From Rothia dentocariosa ATCC 17931 (lineage in GTDB: Bacteria; Actinomycetota; Actinomycetes; Actinomycetales; Micrococcaceae): a DNA stretch of 64,000 nucleotides. The position numbers and the translations under genes are program-made. The stretch covers positions 1,550,001 through 1,614,000 of the forward strand of contig NC_014643.1 of the NCBI RefSeq assembly GCF_000164695.2. Reading direction: 5' to 3'. Below the pieces are notes generated by a model, which searched no databases, was not told where the DNA came from, and saw only the letters and a program-made list of their open reading frames with translations. Positions 35,501 to 44,111 of the stretch are shown one piece after another. Within the stretch, counting starts at the first letter, position 1; each line of letters opens with the position of its first letter.

Positions 35501-38500
35501 ATACCGATCCGACGGGTGTGCTCACACGGGTAAGTCGAGATAGTGCTGCCGGTGAGATCACGCATCAGGACGGTGTTGGGAACACCGCGACGGTGGGATT
35601 TGACGCGCTGGGCCGGGTGATGAGCAGTATTGACCCGTCCGGGGCAGTCACGTCGTGGGCGTATCAGTTTTTGACTAACACTACGACTGCCTCCTCGGGT
35701 GAAGGGGATCGGGGTGCCGCGCATCATCAGGGTACTTCAGAGCCTGTTCGCGTGCAGGATCCGACCGAGAATCTGGTGAGGGTCCCCGGTGCCCATGCGT
35801 TGCGGACGTGTACTGATGCTGCTGGTCAGGTTTCGGGTGAGGTGTGTGATGCTGCTGGGCGGTTACTCAGGCAGGTGAGTGCCTCGGGGGCTGTGACGGA
35901 GTATTCGTATGATGCGTGTGGTCGGGTTGCCTCAGTGACAGATGCTGATGGGGTGATGACTGAGTACCGGTATGATGCGGATTCGCGTTTGGTGGCGAAG
36001 ACTCGTGCTGGCGTGGTAGTGGAGTCTTTTGTGTATGATCTGTGTGGGCGTGTGTTGGAGCGTCGTGCTGGGACTAAGCTGGTGGGCAGGTATGCCTATG
36101 ATGCGTGTGGGCGTGTGGTGCGGTGTGTGGATGCTGCTTGGGGCACCCGGTCGTTCTCCTATGATGCGTGTGGGCGTGTGGTTAAAGCTGTTTCCGGCGT
36201 GGGTGGAACATGCTTTTTTGATTATGACGGTGCGGGGCGTTTGCTAGCGCGTCGGGTAGCTACGTCTGAGGGCTTTGCGACAACCTCGTATGCCTATGAT
36301 GCGGTAGGGAATGTGATGTCGGTGACGGACCCATTCGGGGCGGTGACCAAGTATGCGTATGATGGCGCGCACCGGTGCACTGAAGTCATGAACCCAGATG
36401 GTTCGCGGGTGTCGTATGCATACGATGGTGCCGGCGAGGTGGCGAGTATGCATGTGGCTAAGCCAGGTGAGCGCTTGGGTCGGTTGGCGTGTGCGTGGGT
36501 GCGGGATCGAGCCGGTCGGTGCCTGACGGTGAAGGATTATCTGGCGGGGGAGAATCTGGCACGGCTGGGCGCTCAACGGTCTGCAGCTGCTACGGTCGCT
36601 ACAGCAACAACCACCGTTGGTTCTGCTAACGCGAGTGCAACAACGGCTGCTGGTAGGTCTTCTATCGGTGTCTCGGATGGCGCGGAATCCGAAGCTGATG
36701 TGTATGTTCAGACGACCTATGTCTCAGATGCTTTGGGACGTTTGGTGAGGGTGGATTCTGCCCCGAAACTCGGGGATGAGGTTTCTGATATGGCGTTCTT
36801 TGCATCGGGTAATCGAGTATGTGCTGCCGGGGATGCTTCTGCGGCTGAGGTGTTTGCATCTACGGGTGCGTGGAGCCTAGCGTACTCCTATGATGCTGAT
36901 GGGAATGTGGTTCAGCGTACTACTCCGTATGGTTCTACCGTATATGGGTATTCTCCGGGCGGGCGTATTAGGTCTACACAGCAGGTCCCTGCCGGTATCG
37001 GGGTAGAGGACTCATCGAGTGCTGGTGATAAGCCTGGGGTGGCTGAGTTTGCTTATGATGCGCTGGGGTATTTGGAACGTGTTCAGGTTGGGGAGTGTGT
37101 CTCTTCGTGGGTGCGTGATACGTCCGGAGCCGTTATGGGGTACACTGAGGAAGTTCTCGGTGAGGCCGACGAGCCTAGTGGTTCATCGTCGGGTATGGTG
37201 CAGGGTGTGCGGGTACGCCGGAATCCTGCGGGGAAGATTACTCGAGTGGAAGATACCGTTAAGGGTTCCTGGTGTGAGTACGCCTATGATGCTTCCGGCA
37301 GGTTGATTCGTGCGGTGAGCTCGGATGATGTGTTGGTGGCGTGGGTGTATGATCCGGTCGGGTTGCTTATGAGGGAAGAAACCCATCAGGAAGGTGCCCT
37401 GGTTCGGGTGCGTGCGTTTTCCTATGCGGGGGAGCGGGTACAGACGGTACGCCTGTATGAGGCACTAGAGGATGGTGGTTCTTCCGCTGCACCTGTTGCG
37501 GGTGTGGTGGAGGATCTAACCGGGTTAGATACGTCATCTTTGGTGTGTACGGGGTCGGTTCAGTATTCCTATGATGTGCGGGGTTTCCGTACGGGGGCGG
37601 CTGATCATACTGGTGCTGCTGTGACGTGGGGCTGGGATGCTCTGGGTTCTTTAGAGCGGGTGGAGCGTATCAACCACAGCTCCGAGTCTTTGCTGGGCAG
37701 GCATGTGGCTACTGGTGGTGAGGATTCTCTGATGGGTAACTCGACGGTGTGGTTTGCGACATCGTCGGTTCGGAATATGCCGGTAGCTGTTGGGAGTCAG
37801 CAGGATAGGCAGGATCCTGTTGTCTCGCCGCTGGTGTGGGATACGACAGTACCTGATGCTGCTTCGTTGGTGGGTGTTGGTGTTACCGAGGCGGTTTCGG
37901 CGGGGTCTGTGCTTGGTGGACGCGATAGTATCCTCACCGGCACAGGTATGGGGGCGTATGGTTTTGGCACGGATATCTTCGGTGCCGCGTCTCCGGTGAC
38001 TTGGGGAAGCAACACCACTGCAGCTGCTGGTAATGGGTTGCCGGGTTTGCCTGCTGATGTGGGTTTGACAGTTCAGGGTGCGTTAGCAACCGTTGGCGGT
38101 GAGTTGATGGGTGCGCGCTTGTATGATCCTGTGACGGCTGGGTTTTTGTCGCCGGACCCTGTGGAGCCTGTGGCCGGGTCGGGGTATATGGGTGCGTCGT
38201 ATCTGTTTGCGTCGGGTGATCCGGTGAACCTGCACGACCCCACAGGTTTACAACCATTATCTATTGATGCTATCCGTCAGTATAGGGATTTCTTTGGGTT
38301 TGAGCTGACAGTTCAGGATAAATTTATCCGCTACTGGCTATCTGCTGCAGCGGATTTTGACAATTTTAATCGTGAGTTTTGGAATGATCCATCTGGATGG
38401 ATAGCTTCGCATCCTGACGAGGTGGATGTTGTCCTTACTTATGGACTCGCTGGTCTTATTGCTCTAGTTGGAGGCCCCGCTGGATGGTTCATTGGTGGAG

Positions 38501-40002
38501 GCATGTTTCTTTCAATGAATACTTCCATAGTCGTTCAGCGCTGGGAGACAGGGCATGTTGATCCTCGTGAAGTAACGCGTGAGGGGCTCATCAGTCTTTT
38601 GCTTGATGTGGCCACATTGGGCTTGGGGAAGATTTTCAAAATTGCTGCTAAGCCTGCTGTTGATTATTTGCTCGCTCGCTGGGGCATTCGCTGGGGAAGT
38701 TATGAGGTCCGTCATCTTCCTGTAATGAGACCAAGTGCAGCTTCAGGCGATGCTGTAAGTGTTCGCGCTCAGACAGAGATGCTACGTAAAAATGCTATAA
38801 CGATCAAATATCCTGTGCTTTTCCGCAAGAGTGCTCAAGAAGGTGCTGAAAAAGCGGCTTCTAAAGAAAGTTTAGAGGCAGTTTCTTATCAGGGGCGTTA
38901 TGGCAATCTCTTCGACCGTTCGCACCTGAATACCACAGGATATGGTTTTGCTGCTCCGCGAGTTGCGGCTCCTGAAGCAGGAGCACACACCCCGCTGCCC
39001 TATAGTACCCGTGGGGTAGCCCAAGAGTCTTCAGTGCCGCTCAAGCCTGTGGAGGCTCCGCAGGTGGGCGAGGTTCCTCCTGCTTCGGGTGCTGGGTCCG
39101 GTGCTGTTGGTATGCAGGCTGTTAAGCCTGGTGGTGTGGCTGATGATGCTGTGGTGGCTCGTGGTTCTGCTGGTGTGCGTGAGCCTGAGGTGCAGCTGAA
39201 ACCTGTTGAGGAACCGAAGGTTGAGAACCTGCCTCCGGCAAAGGGGGCTGGTGCCGCTGAGGGGCCGACGGTTTCGATGCGTGATGTGCAGACTCATCTG
39301 GACGAGAAGTTGGAGGGTGTACGTCGTAAAGAGTGGAGGGGGAAGGATAAGAAAGGACGCTCACGCACTGATTATTACGATTACGAAAAGTTTAAAGAGG
39401 CTGAGAAAAACTACTTTGACGACAGGGCTAATTTACAGGAATACGAGGCTCGTAAGAAGCAGGCTGAGCTTGAGGGCAGAGAATTTACCGAGGCACCTCC
39501 AAAAGATCCGGGGCCTCGTCCTCAGCATGCGTTATGGAAAGACGCCGAGGAGCGATTTGCGCCAGATTTGCAGACTGCAATGCAGCTTGATGAGGAGGGT
39601 TTGAAGCACCACCGGGTGGTGAAGAGTGAGGACTATCAGGGTCAGATTCCTCAAGAAACTGCTGAGCATCTCCAGCAGGCTACGCAGAAGATCATAAAGG
39701 ATGGAGCTCCTCCGCACTATCCTGGCGCTAATGAGGGTCGGGTCTTTAATAATGAACCTTGGAAGGGAGAAGGAAAAGGAAAAATCCTACCCACTACCGA
39801 TGTTGAGGGGAATCCTATTACGTATACGGAAATGGATTTCATGGCGCCTAAACCTAAGATCGGTGAAAACGGTAAAGTTGAGTTGAAGCCTAACGGGAAA
39901 CCTGATACGACTCGTGGTGATGACAGGTTGATAGTGGGTAGTAATGGCAGTATCTATTACAGCCCGGATCATTATCACACGTTTATCCTGATAGTAGAGT
40001 AA
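32530..40002 (+). CDS. Rhs/YD-repeat polymorphic toxin with C-terminal barnase-like ribonuclease
   Basis: 2490 residues. Residues 1 to about 130 are helical and charged, WXG100-like, without a signal peptide. A DUF6531-type start of the Rhs cage is at about 320-410 (DPVNVATGNFIEEERDL). YD repeats of the Y-x-Y-D-x-x-G-R type fill about 560-1750. The Rhs core end (ARLYDPVTAGFLSPDPVEPV) is near 1860-1907. A hydrophobic segment follows near 1975-1995, then two similar Pro/Val/Glu-rich linkers, and a C-terminal module with YTEMDF, R-G-D-D-R-L-I-V-G-S and DHYHTF. Glu2434, Arg2466 and His2481 match the catalytic residues of barnase/RNase Sa. It is followed after 35 bp by barstar-like immunity genes. 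It likely kills competitors by RNA cleavage. Confidence 0.9.
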   Translation: MPSILFHSNTQPIEYSFTDAAALANTFDSAASKLQEYHGRIRLEGIRAAEEFRGRYANLFVQNYKQCIDDAHRLEDACRRAAHAVRQISRNAEIEQDNRRKAREAEEEYNRKLNENNLFNVLSGLSVSKQIKRNFLNGPAYVPSEEPNVRIDTYDLERGMCKAPEGGSSEFVSSLSRSDSEKYADSLASSGGVSSAVPEALERYAKFLSQVVYEDMTYYFTSINTAYERYLSSCKWGVLDITGLLKATVEWINDNNHDAAWIDAVAYAFRIAGSNGQYVIADATLTAFLNDNGLNPGRKNLVIPDVSIYGTMPTSGYANDPVNVATGNFIEEERDLSVGSVSLVRMYNSIAAAGAASTHEGYTAPVGAFGPGWSSTVDTHLGFTASGVVWADVDGRQVFFARAGAGFTRAAGEAWWLHRYTVNPADSSASQASDSENGAAHDEANGDVRAQAARAGFAAVISLAAEHSDQVVSGGEFYAVSNNAGQYHYYTRGGAWLGSWGSEPGSAVAAIYEDASNGGSSSRVRAMVGAFGKAIRLSYDDVSGRAVAVTGAGSRVEYAYSETGHLAEATTYALASQTTSDPVDEPESAVKGGTAAACGVVVASRVYTHTEDGLVQTVTGTGGVREVTNVYGDPDNPGRVTQQVSEHGRVIDYTYLPGGITQITTGTHENTLAADSDGSDAADTAERALHPNTWVSDSKGRLVSVTSAEGSTARFIYDAFGNRIQVTDLEGSRTVRSANTRGLVVKELASTGSMSITEYDDLDRPVHKRTYGSKDEWIRKDAPVKVVSYEYAEEGFSRQPVAVTTDGATSRYTYTSTGQMSSVTDPTGVVTRLSYDARGNLTGVLNAVGDMLKVEYDAQDRPVAVISPSGATMRVEYDAASRPVRVIDPVGNATVYTYTPAGKVASITDAVGGVRRFEYNAAGELVAQVAPDGARTVREINELGYTVAETDPLGHVTKFVHDGMGRVTEKIDPAGNVWASRYNAADTLVEHTDPTGVLTRVSRDSAAGEITHQDGVGNTATVGFDALGRVMSSIDPSGAVTSWAYQFLTNTTTASSGEGDRGAAHHQGTSEPVRVQDPTENLVRVPGAHALRTCTDAAGQVSGEVCDAAGRLLRQVSASGAVTEYSYDACGRVASVTDADGVMTEYRYDADSRLVAKTRAGVVVESFVYDLCGRVLERRAGTKLVGRYAYDACGRVVRCVDAAWGTRSFSYDACGRVVKAVSGVGGTCFFDYDGAGRLLARRVATSEGFATTSYAYDAVGNVMSVTDPFGAVTKYAYDGAHRCTEVMNPDGSRVSYAYDGAGEVASMHVAKPGERLGRLACAWVRDRAGRCLTVKDYLAGENLARLGAQRSAAATVATATTTVGSANASATTAAGRSSIGVSDGAESEADVYVQTTYVSDALGRLVRVDSAPKLGDEVSDMAFFASGNRVCAAGDASAAEVFASTGAWSLAYSYDADGNVVQRTTPYGSTVYGYSPGGRIRSTQQVPAGIGVEDSSSAGDKPGVAEFAYDALGYLERVQVGECVSSWVRDTSGAVMGYTEEVLGEADEPSGSSSGMVQGVRVRRNPAGKITRVEDTVKGSWCEYAYDASGRLIRAVSSDDVLVAWVYDPVGLLMREETHQEGALVRVRAFSYAGERVQTVRLYEALEDGGSSAAPVAGVVEDLTGLDTSSLVCTGSVQYSYDVRGFRTGAADHTGAAVTWGWDALGSLERVERINHSSESLLGRHVATGGEDSLMGNSTVWFATSSVRNMPVAVGSQQDRQDPVVSPLVWDTTVPDAASLVGVGVTEAVSAGSVLGGRDSILTGTGMGAYGFGTDIFGAASPVTWGSNTTAAAGNGLPGLPADVGLTVQGALATVGGELMGARLYDPVTAGFLSPDPVEPVAGSGYMGASYLFASGDPVNLHDPTGLQPLSIDAIRQYRDFFGFELTVQDKFIRYWLSAAADFDNFNREFWNDPSGWIASHPDEVDVVLTYGLAGLIALVGGPAGWFIGGGMFLSMNTSIVVQRWETGHVDPREVTREGLISLLLDVATLGLGKIFKIAAKPAVDYLLARWGIRWGSYEVRHLPVMRPSAASGDAVSVRAQTEMLRKNAITIKYPVLFRKSAQEGAEKAASKESLEAVSYQGRYGNLFDRSHLNTTGYGFAAPRVAAPEAGAHTPLPYSTRGVAQESSVPLKPVEAPQVGEVPPASGAGSGAVGMQAVKPGGVADDAVVARGSAGVREPEVQLKPVEEPKVENLPPAKGAGAAEGPTVSMRDVQTHLDEKLEGVRRKEWRGKDKKGRSRTDYYDYEKFKEAEKNYFDDRANLQEYEARKKQAELEGREFTEAPPKDPGPRPQHALWKDAEERFAPDLQTAMQLDEEGLKHHRVVKSEDYQGQIPQETAEHLQQATQKIIKDGAPPHYPGANEGRVFNNEPWKGEGKGKILPTTDVEGNPITYTEMDFMAPKPKIGENGKVELKPNGKPDTTRGDDRLIVGSNGSIYYSPDHYHTFILIVE

Positions 40003-40037
40003 ATGGAGTAAACAGAGTAAGACGAATAGAGAGAAAG

Positions 40038-40703
40038 ATGAGTTACACGCTTAACGGAACTGTAGAGTTCATTGCCCCTTTGTTTATTCGTGAGGGTGGG
40101 TACTGGGAGAACCATATGCTGCCTTATCTGGAGGCGGAGGGGTGGAAGGTTATTGTTGTTGACTGTGCTGGGGTAAAAACCACGTTGGATTTTGCCTATC
40201 GTCTGGTTGAGAGTATTGAGAGTGTTTATGCTATTCCGGATGATTTTAACCTGCGCTGGGCTTCAGAAGATGCTTGTCTGATTGACTGGTTTGATATGCG
40301 TCAAGGACTTTTTGTGTTGTACAAGAATTTTGATGACCTCTTCGTGATGGATGACGAGGACGTGAGCCTATGCGTAAATATTATTGAACAGATGGACACA
40401 CGTTATACAGTACGTCCGATCCATGGTAGTGGTCTTTATCAGGTTCTTTTTGGGTGGGGATTCGAAATCTCGCAGGAGAGTGTGCCGCGTGTAGAAGAGT
40501 TTTTCGAGGGCAAGGTTGTGTTCGCCATGGACGGGGTCGAATATCCTTGGTCACGTGTGGAAAGGTTTAAGAAAGTGTTTTTTCCTCAGGGTTTTCCTGA
40601 TCCGTTGTATGAGGATGGTACGGAGTGGATTGATGATCCTGATGAGTACCCCGAGAGCACTTCCTATACTGGTGATCGTAAGGGAGAAAGTTCATCTGAG
40701 TAA
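40038..40703 (+). CDS. Barstar-like immunity protein (subfamily A, copy 1)
   Basis: 221 residues, first gene behind the Rhs toxin, hence its probable cognate antitoxin. Core: GWKVIVVDCAGV (strand), a helix with LDFAYRLVESI, then DDFNLRWASEDACLIDWFDM, QGLFVLYKNFDDLF, VLFGWGFEISQES, and a C-terminal FPDPLYEDG plus DPDEYPESTSYTG. The strand-helix-aromatic loop-strand order and the acidic loop resemble barstar, whose acidic helix blocks the active site of barnase-type RNases. It is much longer than barstar (about 90 residues), so the call is by fold pattern and pairing with the RNase. RBS GAGAGAAAG precedes ATG 40038. Confidence 0.72.
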   Translation: MSYTLNGTVEFIAPLFIREGGYWENHMLPYLEAEGWKVIVVDCAGVKTTLDFAYRLVESIESVYAIPDDFNLRWASEDACLIDWFDMRQGLFVLYKNFDDLFVMDDEDVSLCVNIIEQMDTRYTVRPIHGSGLYQVLFGWGFEISQESVPRVEEFFEGKVVFAMDGVEYPWSRVERFKKVFFPQGFPDPLYEDGTEWIDDPDEYPESTSYTGDRKGESSSE

Positions 40704-40746
40704 ACATAGTTAGACTCCTTTGTCTGTCTGCATTTTAGAGAGAAAC

Positions 40747-41415
40747 ATGCCTTATCAACAAGAACGGTCTGCCGTAGAATTTACAGCTCCTTTGTTTATC
40801 CGTGAGGATGGATACTGGGAGAACCATATGCTGCCCTATCTGGAAGCGGAGGGGTGGGCTGTCATTACTGTTGATTGTGCTGGAGTGGTATCGTACATGG
40901 ACTTCGCCAGGCGATTAGTTAAAACTATCGACCCTAACTACAGTTTTCCCGAAGGTTTCAATATGCGCTGGGCATCCGAAGAAGCATGTTCAATTAGGGA
41001 TAGGGATATGCAGCAGGGGCTTTTCGTTTTGTATAAGAATTTCGAGCAGCTTTTTACTATGGCTGATGATGATATAAGCGCATGTGTAAATATCCTTGAG
41101 ATCATGGAAGTAAATTATGCTGGTCGTCCACTACATGGCAGTGGTCTGTACGAAGTTCTAGTTGGGTACGGTTTTGACATTTCACAAGAAAGCTTGCCGC
41201 GGGTGAAAGAGTTTTTCGAAGGCAAGGTTGTGTTCGCCATGGACGGGGCCAAGTATCCTTGGTCACGGGTGGAAAGGTTTAAGAAACTGTTTTTCCCAGA
41301 TGGTTTTCCTGACCCGTTGTATGAGGATGGTACGGATTGGATTAATGATCCTGATGAGTACCCTGAGAGCACTTCCTATACCGGCGGTCGTGAGGGAGAA
41401 AGTTCATCTGAGTAA
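40747..41415 (+). CDS. Barstar-like immunity protein (subfamily A, copy 2)
   Basis: 222 residues from ATG 40747 (AGAGAG upstream); the frame is open back to 40720, but homologues begin with M-P-Y or M-S-Y at this site. It shares the core VDCAGV, FNMRWASEEAC, GLFVLYKNFEQLF, and the tail LYEDGTDWINDPDEYPES with copy 1. The middle differs most, which is where a barstar would touch its enzyme. Its leader and first half are almost identical in DNA to the next, broken copy. No promoter is seen between the copies, so they are probably expressed together with or behind the toxin gene. Confidence 0.72.
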   Translation: MPYQQERSAVEFTAPLFIREDGYWENHMLPYLEAEGWAVITVDCAGVVSYMDFARRLVKTIDPNYSFPEGFNMRWASEEACSIRDRDMQQGLFVLYKNFEQLFTMADDDISACVNILEIMEVNYAGRPLHGSGLYEVLVGYGFDISQESLPRVKEFFEGKVVFAMDGAKYPWSRVERFKKLFFPDGFPDPLYEDGTDWINDPDEYPESTSYTGGREGESSSE

Positions 41416-41458
41416 ACATAGTTAGGCTCCTTTGCCTGTCTGCATTTCAGAGAGAAAT

Positions 41459-42108
41459 ATGCCTTATCAACAAGAACGGTCTGCCGTAGAATTTACCGCT
41501 CCTTTGTTTATCCGTGAGGATGGGTACTGGGAGAGTCATATGCTGCCTTATCTAGAATCGGAGGGGTGGGCTGTCATCACTATTGATTGTGCTGGGGTGG
41601 TATCGTATATGGACTTCGCCAGGCGGTTAGTTAAAACTATCGACCCTACCTACAGTTTTCCCGAAGGTTTTAATATGCGTTGGGCTGCTGAAGAGGCATG
41701 TTTGATTAGGGATAGGGATATGCGTCAGGGGCTTTTCGTTTTGTATAAGAATTTTGAGCAGCTTTTTACTATGGCTGATGATGATATAAGCGCATGTGTG
41801 AATATCCTTGAGATCATGGAGGTAAATTATGCTGGTCGTCCACTACATGGTAGTGGATCATATCAAGTACTTGTGGGTACGGTTTTGATATTTCACAAGA
41901 GAACGTGTCCCAGATGGAAGAGTTCTTTGAAAATCGAGTAGTCATCGCGGCAGACGAGGCAGAGTACCCTTGGACTGAAGTGGAAAAGAGCAAGAAGTTT
42001 TTCTTTCCGAATGGTTTTCCTGACCCGTTGTATGAGGATGGTACGGAGTGGATTAATGATCCTGATGAGTACCCCGAGAGCACCACCTATACCGGCGGGA
42101 ACAGCTAA
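41459..42108 (+). pseudogene. Barstar-like immunity gene, frameshifted (subfamily A, copy 3)
   Basis: Starts at ATG 41459 and runs in frame for about 138 codons with nearly the same sequence as copy 2. One T is missing at about 41873 (CTTGTGGGTAC versus CTAGTTGGGTAC in copy 2), after which the frame leaves the family and stops at 41941. The rest of the family sequence (EEFFENRVVIAADEAEYPW, FPDPLYEDGTEWINDPDEY) continues in another frame to the stop at 42108. The 3' half differs from copy 2, so this is not just a sequencing copy of it. A product of the first frame would lack the C-terminal third. Confidence 0.8.
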
Positions 42109-42139
42109 CAAGACACTGATAGCCAAGGAGTAACCAATT

Positions 42140-42241
42140 ATGAGCTACTACGACGACGGGTACGGCAATAGCTTCTTCCCAGTTGTGTATGTGAAGAATA
42201 AGGATGAGGTTTTGGAGAGCTGGAAATATGAGAGTAAATAA
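42140..42241 (+). pseudogene. Immunity gene of subfamily B with large internal deletion
   Basis: A 33-codon ORF from ATG 42140, preceded by AAGGAG. The first 18 residues (M-S-Y-Y-D-D-G-Y-G-N-S-F-F-P-V-V-Y-V) match the start of subfamily B proteins, and the last 15 (K-N-K-D-E-V-L-E-S-W-K-Y-E-S-K) match their C-terminus as at 46281-46327. About 170 middle codons are gone. The junction falls in TATGTG, which occurs at both deletion ends in full copies, so a deletion by short homology is likely. The piece could still be translated. Confidence 0.75.
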
Positions 42242-42425
42242 TACCAGGGGTTCTCATTTTTTGGCTCTTTAACCAGATTTTACAATATTTATTCACGTGG
42301 AGTTCTCTTCAGGTAAATTAGTGGAGATAGTCTCATATAAAAACTACTGGTTCCTGCGGTTTTGCTTTGTTGCAGGGGTCAGTGTTTTTGTATTTTAAAT
42401 TTATTAGTCGTGTTTAAGGGTTGAG
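42186..42425 (+). repeat. 240-bp direct repeat, copy 1
   Basis: Nearly identical to 46272-46510 (239 bp; one T fewer in a T-run and a handful of base changes). It begins in the last codons of a subfamily B immunity gene and ends just before a silent toxin-tail cassette (tail at 42468 here, 46506 in the other copy). It has no ORF of its own. It behaves like a cassette border, and recombination between the copies would delete or amplify about 4.1 kb. Confidence 0.9.
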
Positions 42426-42752
42426 TATTTATGTGTTGTTTTTTACCTCAATGTTGAGGGTGATCCTATTGTTAGTGCTAATGAGGGCAGGAATTTTGAC
42501 AATATTCCAGAGGAGGGTGAAGGTATAGGAAATATTTTACCGACAGCTGATGTTAAAGGAGGCAATATAACCTACACCGAAATGGATTTTATACCTCGAC
42601 GACCCAGAATAGATAAAGATGGTAAAGTAATTCTCAAGGCTGATGGGGAGCCTGAAATGACACGAGGTACTGAACGCCTGTTAATAGGTAGCAATGGAAG
42701 TATTTACCTTACTTTAGATCATTATCATACATTTATTCTACTAATAGACTAG
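42408..42752 (+). pseudogene. Silent toxin-tail cassette: barnase-like RNase module (tail 1)
   Basis: An open frame without a start codon from 42408 to the stop at 42750. From about 42468 it aligns with the last 95 residues of the Rhs toxin: A-N-E-G-R, N-I-L-P-T-A-D-V, ITYTEMDF, MTRGTERLLIGSNGSIY, DHYHTFILLID. The catalytic Glu, Arg and His are all kept. It lacks the Rhs part, so it cannot be secreted alone. Recombination with the end of the 32530-40002 gene would swap it in. The partner immunity gene starts 9 bp later. Confidence 0.82.
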
Positions 42753-42761
42753 CGAGAAATG

Positions 42762-43421
42762 ATGAGTTATACGACAAAATACCCTGGCCTCTTTAAAGCT
42801 CCTCTCTTTATTCGTGAGAGTGGATATTGGCAGAATCATATGGCACCTTATCTTGAGGTAGAAGGTTGGGCTGTTATTGTTGTTGATTGTGCAGGTGTGA
42901 CTTCTATACAAGATTTTGCTTATCGTCTTGTGGAAAGTATTGACAGCGGTTATTCGTATCCTGAAGGGTTTAATCTGCGTTGGGCTTCCGAAGAAGCATG
43001 CCTCATCAGGAACAGGGATATGCGTCAAGGGCTTTTCGTTTTGTATAAAAACTTTGAGGATCTTCTGATACTCGATCATAGGAAGTTAACTGCATGTGTC
43101 AACATTATAGAAACTATGGATGAATATTATAGTGTTCGCCCATCATTTGGTAACGGTCTATACCAGGTTCTCTTTGGATATGGGTTTGAAATTTCACAAG
43201 AGAGTCTACCTCAAGTGAAAGAATTTTTTGCAGATAATATTGTTGTTGCTGCGAGTGATGTTAAATATCCGTGGGATGGTGCAGAGAAATTTAAAAAAAC
43301 ATTCTTTCCCAATGGTTTCCCTGATCCTCGTTATGAGGATGGATCATGGGTTATGGATCCTGATGAGTACCCGGAAAGTACTTCCTACGTTGAAGATAAT
43401 GAAGAAGACTCGTCTAAGTAA
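42762..43421 (+). CDS. Barstar-like immunity protein (subfamily A, copy 4)
   Basis: 219 residues from ATG 42762; an ATG three bases earlier (42759) is also possible. It has the core WAVIVVDCAGV, AYRLVESIDSGYSYPEGFNL, RWASEEACLIRNRDMRQGLF and VLYKNFEDLL, then FGYGFEISQESLPQVKEFF and the DPDEYPESTSY tail. It follows tail 1 directly, so it is the likely antidote for that RNase variant. Its DNA is more AT-rich and more diverged from copies 1-3 than these are from each other. Confidence 0.72.
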   Translation: MSYTTKYPGLFKAPLFIRESGYWQNHMAPYLEVEGWAVIVVDCAGVTSIQDFAYRLVESIDSGYSYPEGFNLRWASEEACLIRNRDMRQGLFVLYKNFEDLLILDHRKLTACVNIIETMDEYYSVRPSFGNGLYQVLFGYGFEISQESLPQVKEFFADNIVVAASDVKYPWDGAEKFKKTFFPNGFPDPRYEDGSWVMDPDEYPESTSYVEDNEEDSSK

Positions 43422-43461
43422 AACTTTATATATCTTCCCCTAAAAATTCGAAGAGAAAAAG

Positions 43462-44111
43462 ATGAGTTACACGCTTAACGGAACTGTAGAATTTACTGCT
43501 CCTTTGTTTATCCGTGAGGATGGGTACTGGGAGAACCATATGCTGCCTTATCTGGAGGCGGAGGGGGGAAGGTTATTGTTGTTGACTGTGCTGGGGTAAA
43601 AACCACGTTGGATTTTGCGTATCGTCTGGTTGAGAGTATTGAGAGTGTTTATGCTATTCCGGATGATTTTAACCTGCGTTGGGCTTCTGAGGATGCCTGT
43701 CTGATTAACTGGTTTGATATGCGTCAAGGACTTTTTGTGTTGTACAAGAATTTTGAGGACCTTTTCGTGATGGATGATAAGGCTGTTACAGCGTGCGTAA
43801 ATATTCTGGAAGAAATGGAAGTATATTACGCCACTCGCCAATTACACGGCAGCGGGCTATATCAAGTCATGGTTGGTTATGGTTTTGATATTTCACAGGA
43901 AAGCTTGCCGCGTGTGAAAGAGTTTTTCAACGATAGCATCGTGGTCGCTGCTGACGGGGCCAAGTATCCTTGGTCACGGGTGGAGAGGTTTAAGAAACTG
44001 TTTTTCCCGAATGGTTTTCCTGACCCGTTGTATGAGGATGGTACGGATTGGATTAATGATCCTGATGAGTACCCTGAGAGCACTTCCTATACCGGCGGCA
44101 GTAATGGGTAA
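43462..44111 (+). pseudogene. Barstar-like immunity gene, frameshifted near its start (subfamily A, copy 5)
   Basis: The first 105 bp from ATG 43462 match copy 1 almost base for base. In the GAGGGGTGGAAGG stretch a T is missing (six Gs at 43563-43568), which breaks the frame after about 35 codons. The family sequence then continues in another frame to 44111 (LDFAYRLVESIESVYAI, QGLFVLYKNFEDLF, KYPWSRVERFKKLFF). An internal start in the second frame could give about 160 residues. The middle and 3' part resemble copy 2, so the gene is also a mosaic. Confidence 0.8.

Noticed and set aside
35880..37350. Regular short repeats that could suggest a repeat array or CRISPR
   Set aside because: The repeats encode the Y-x-Y-D-x-x-G-R motif in frame with changing codons; they are protein repeats of the Rhs cage, without uniform spacers.
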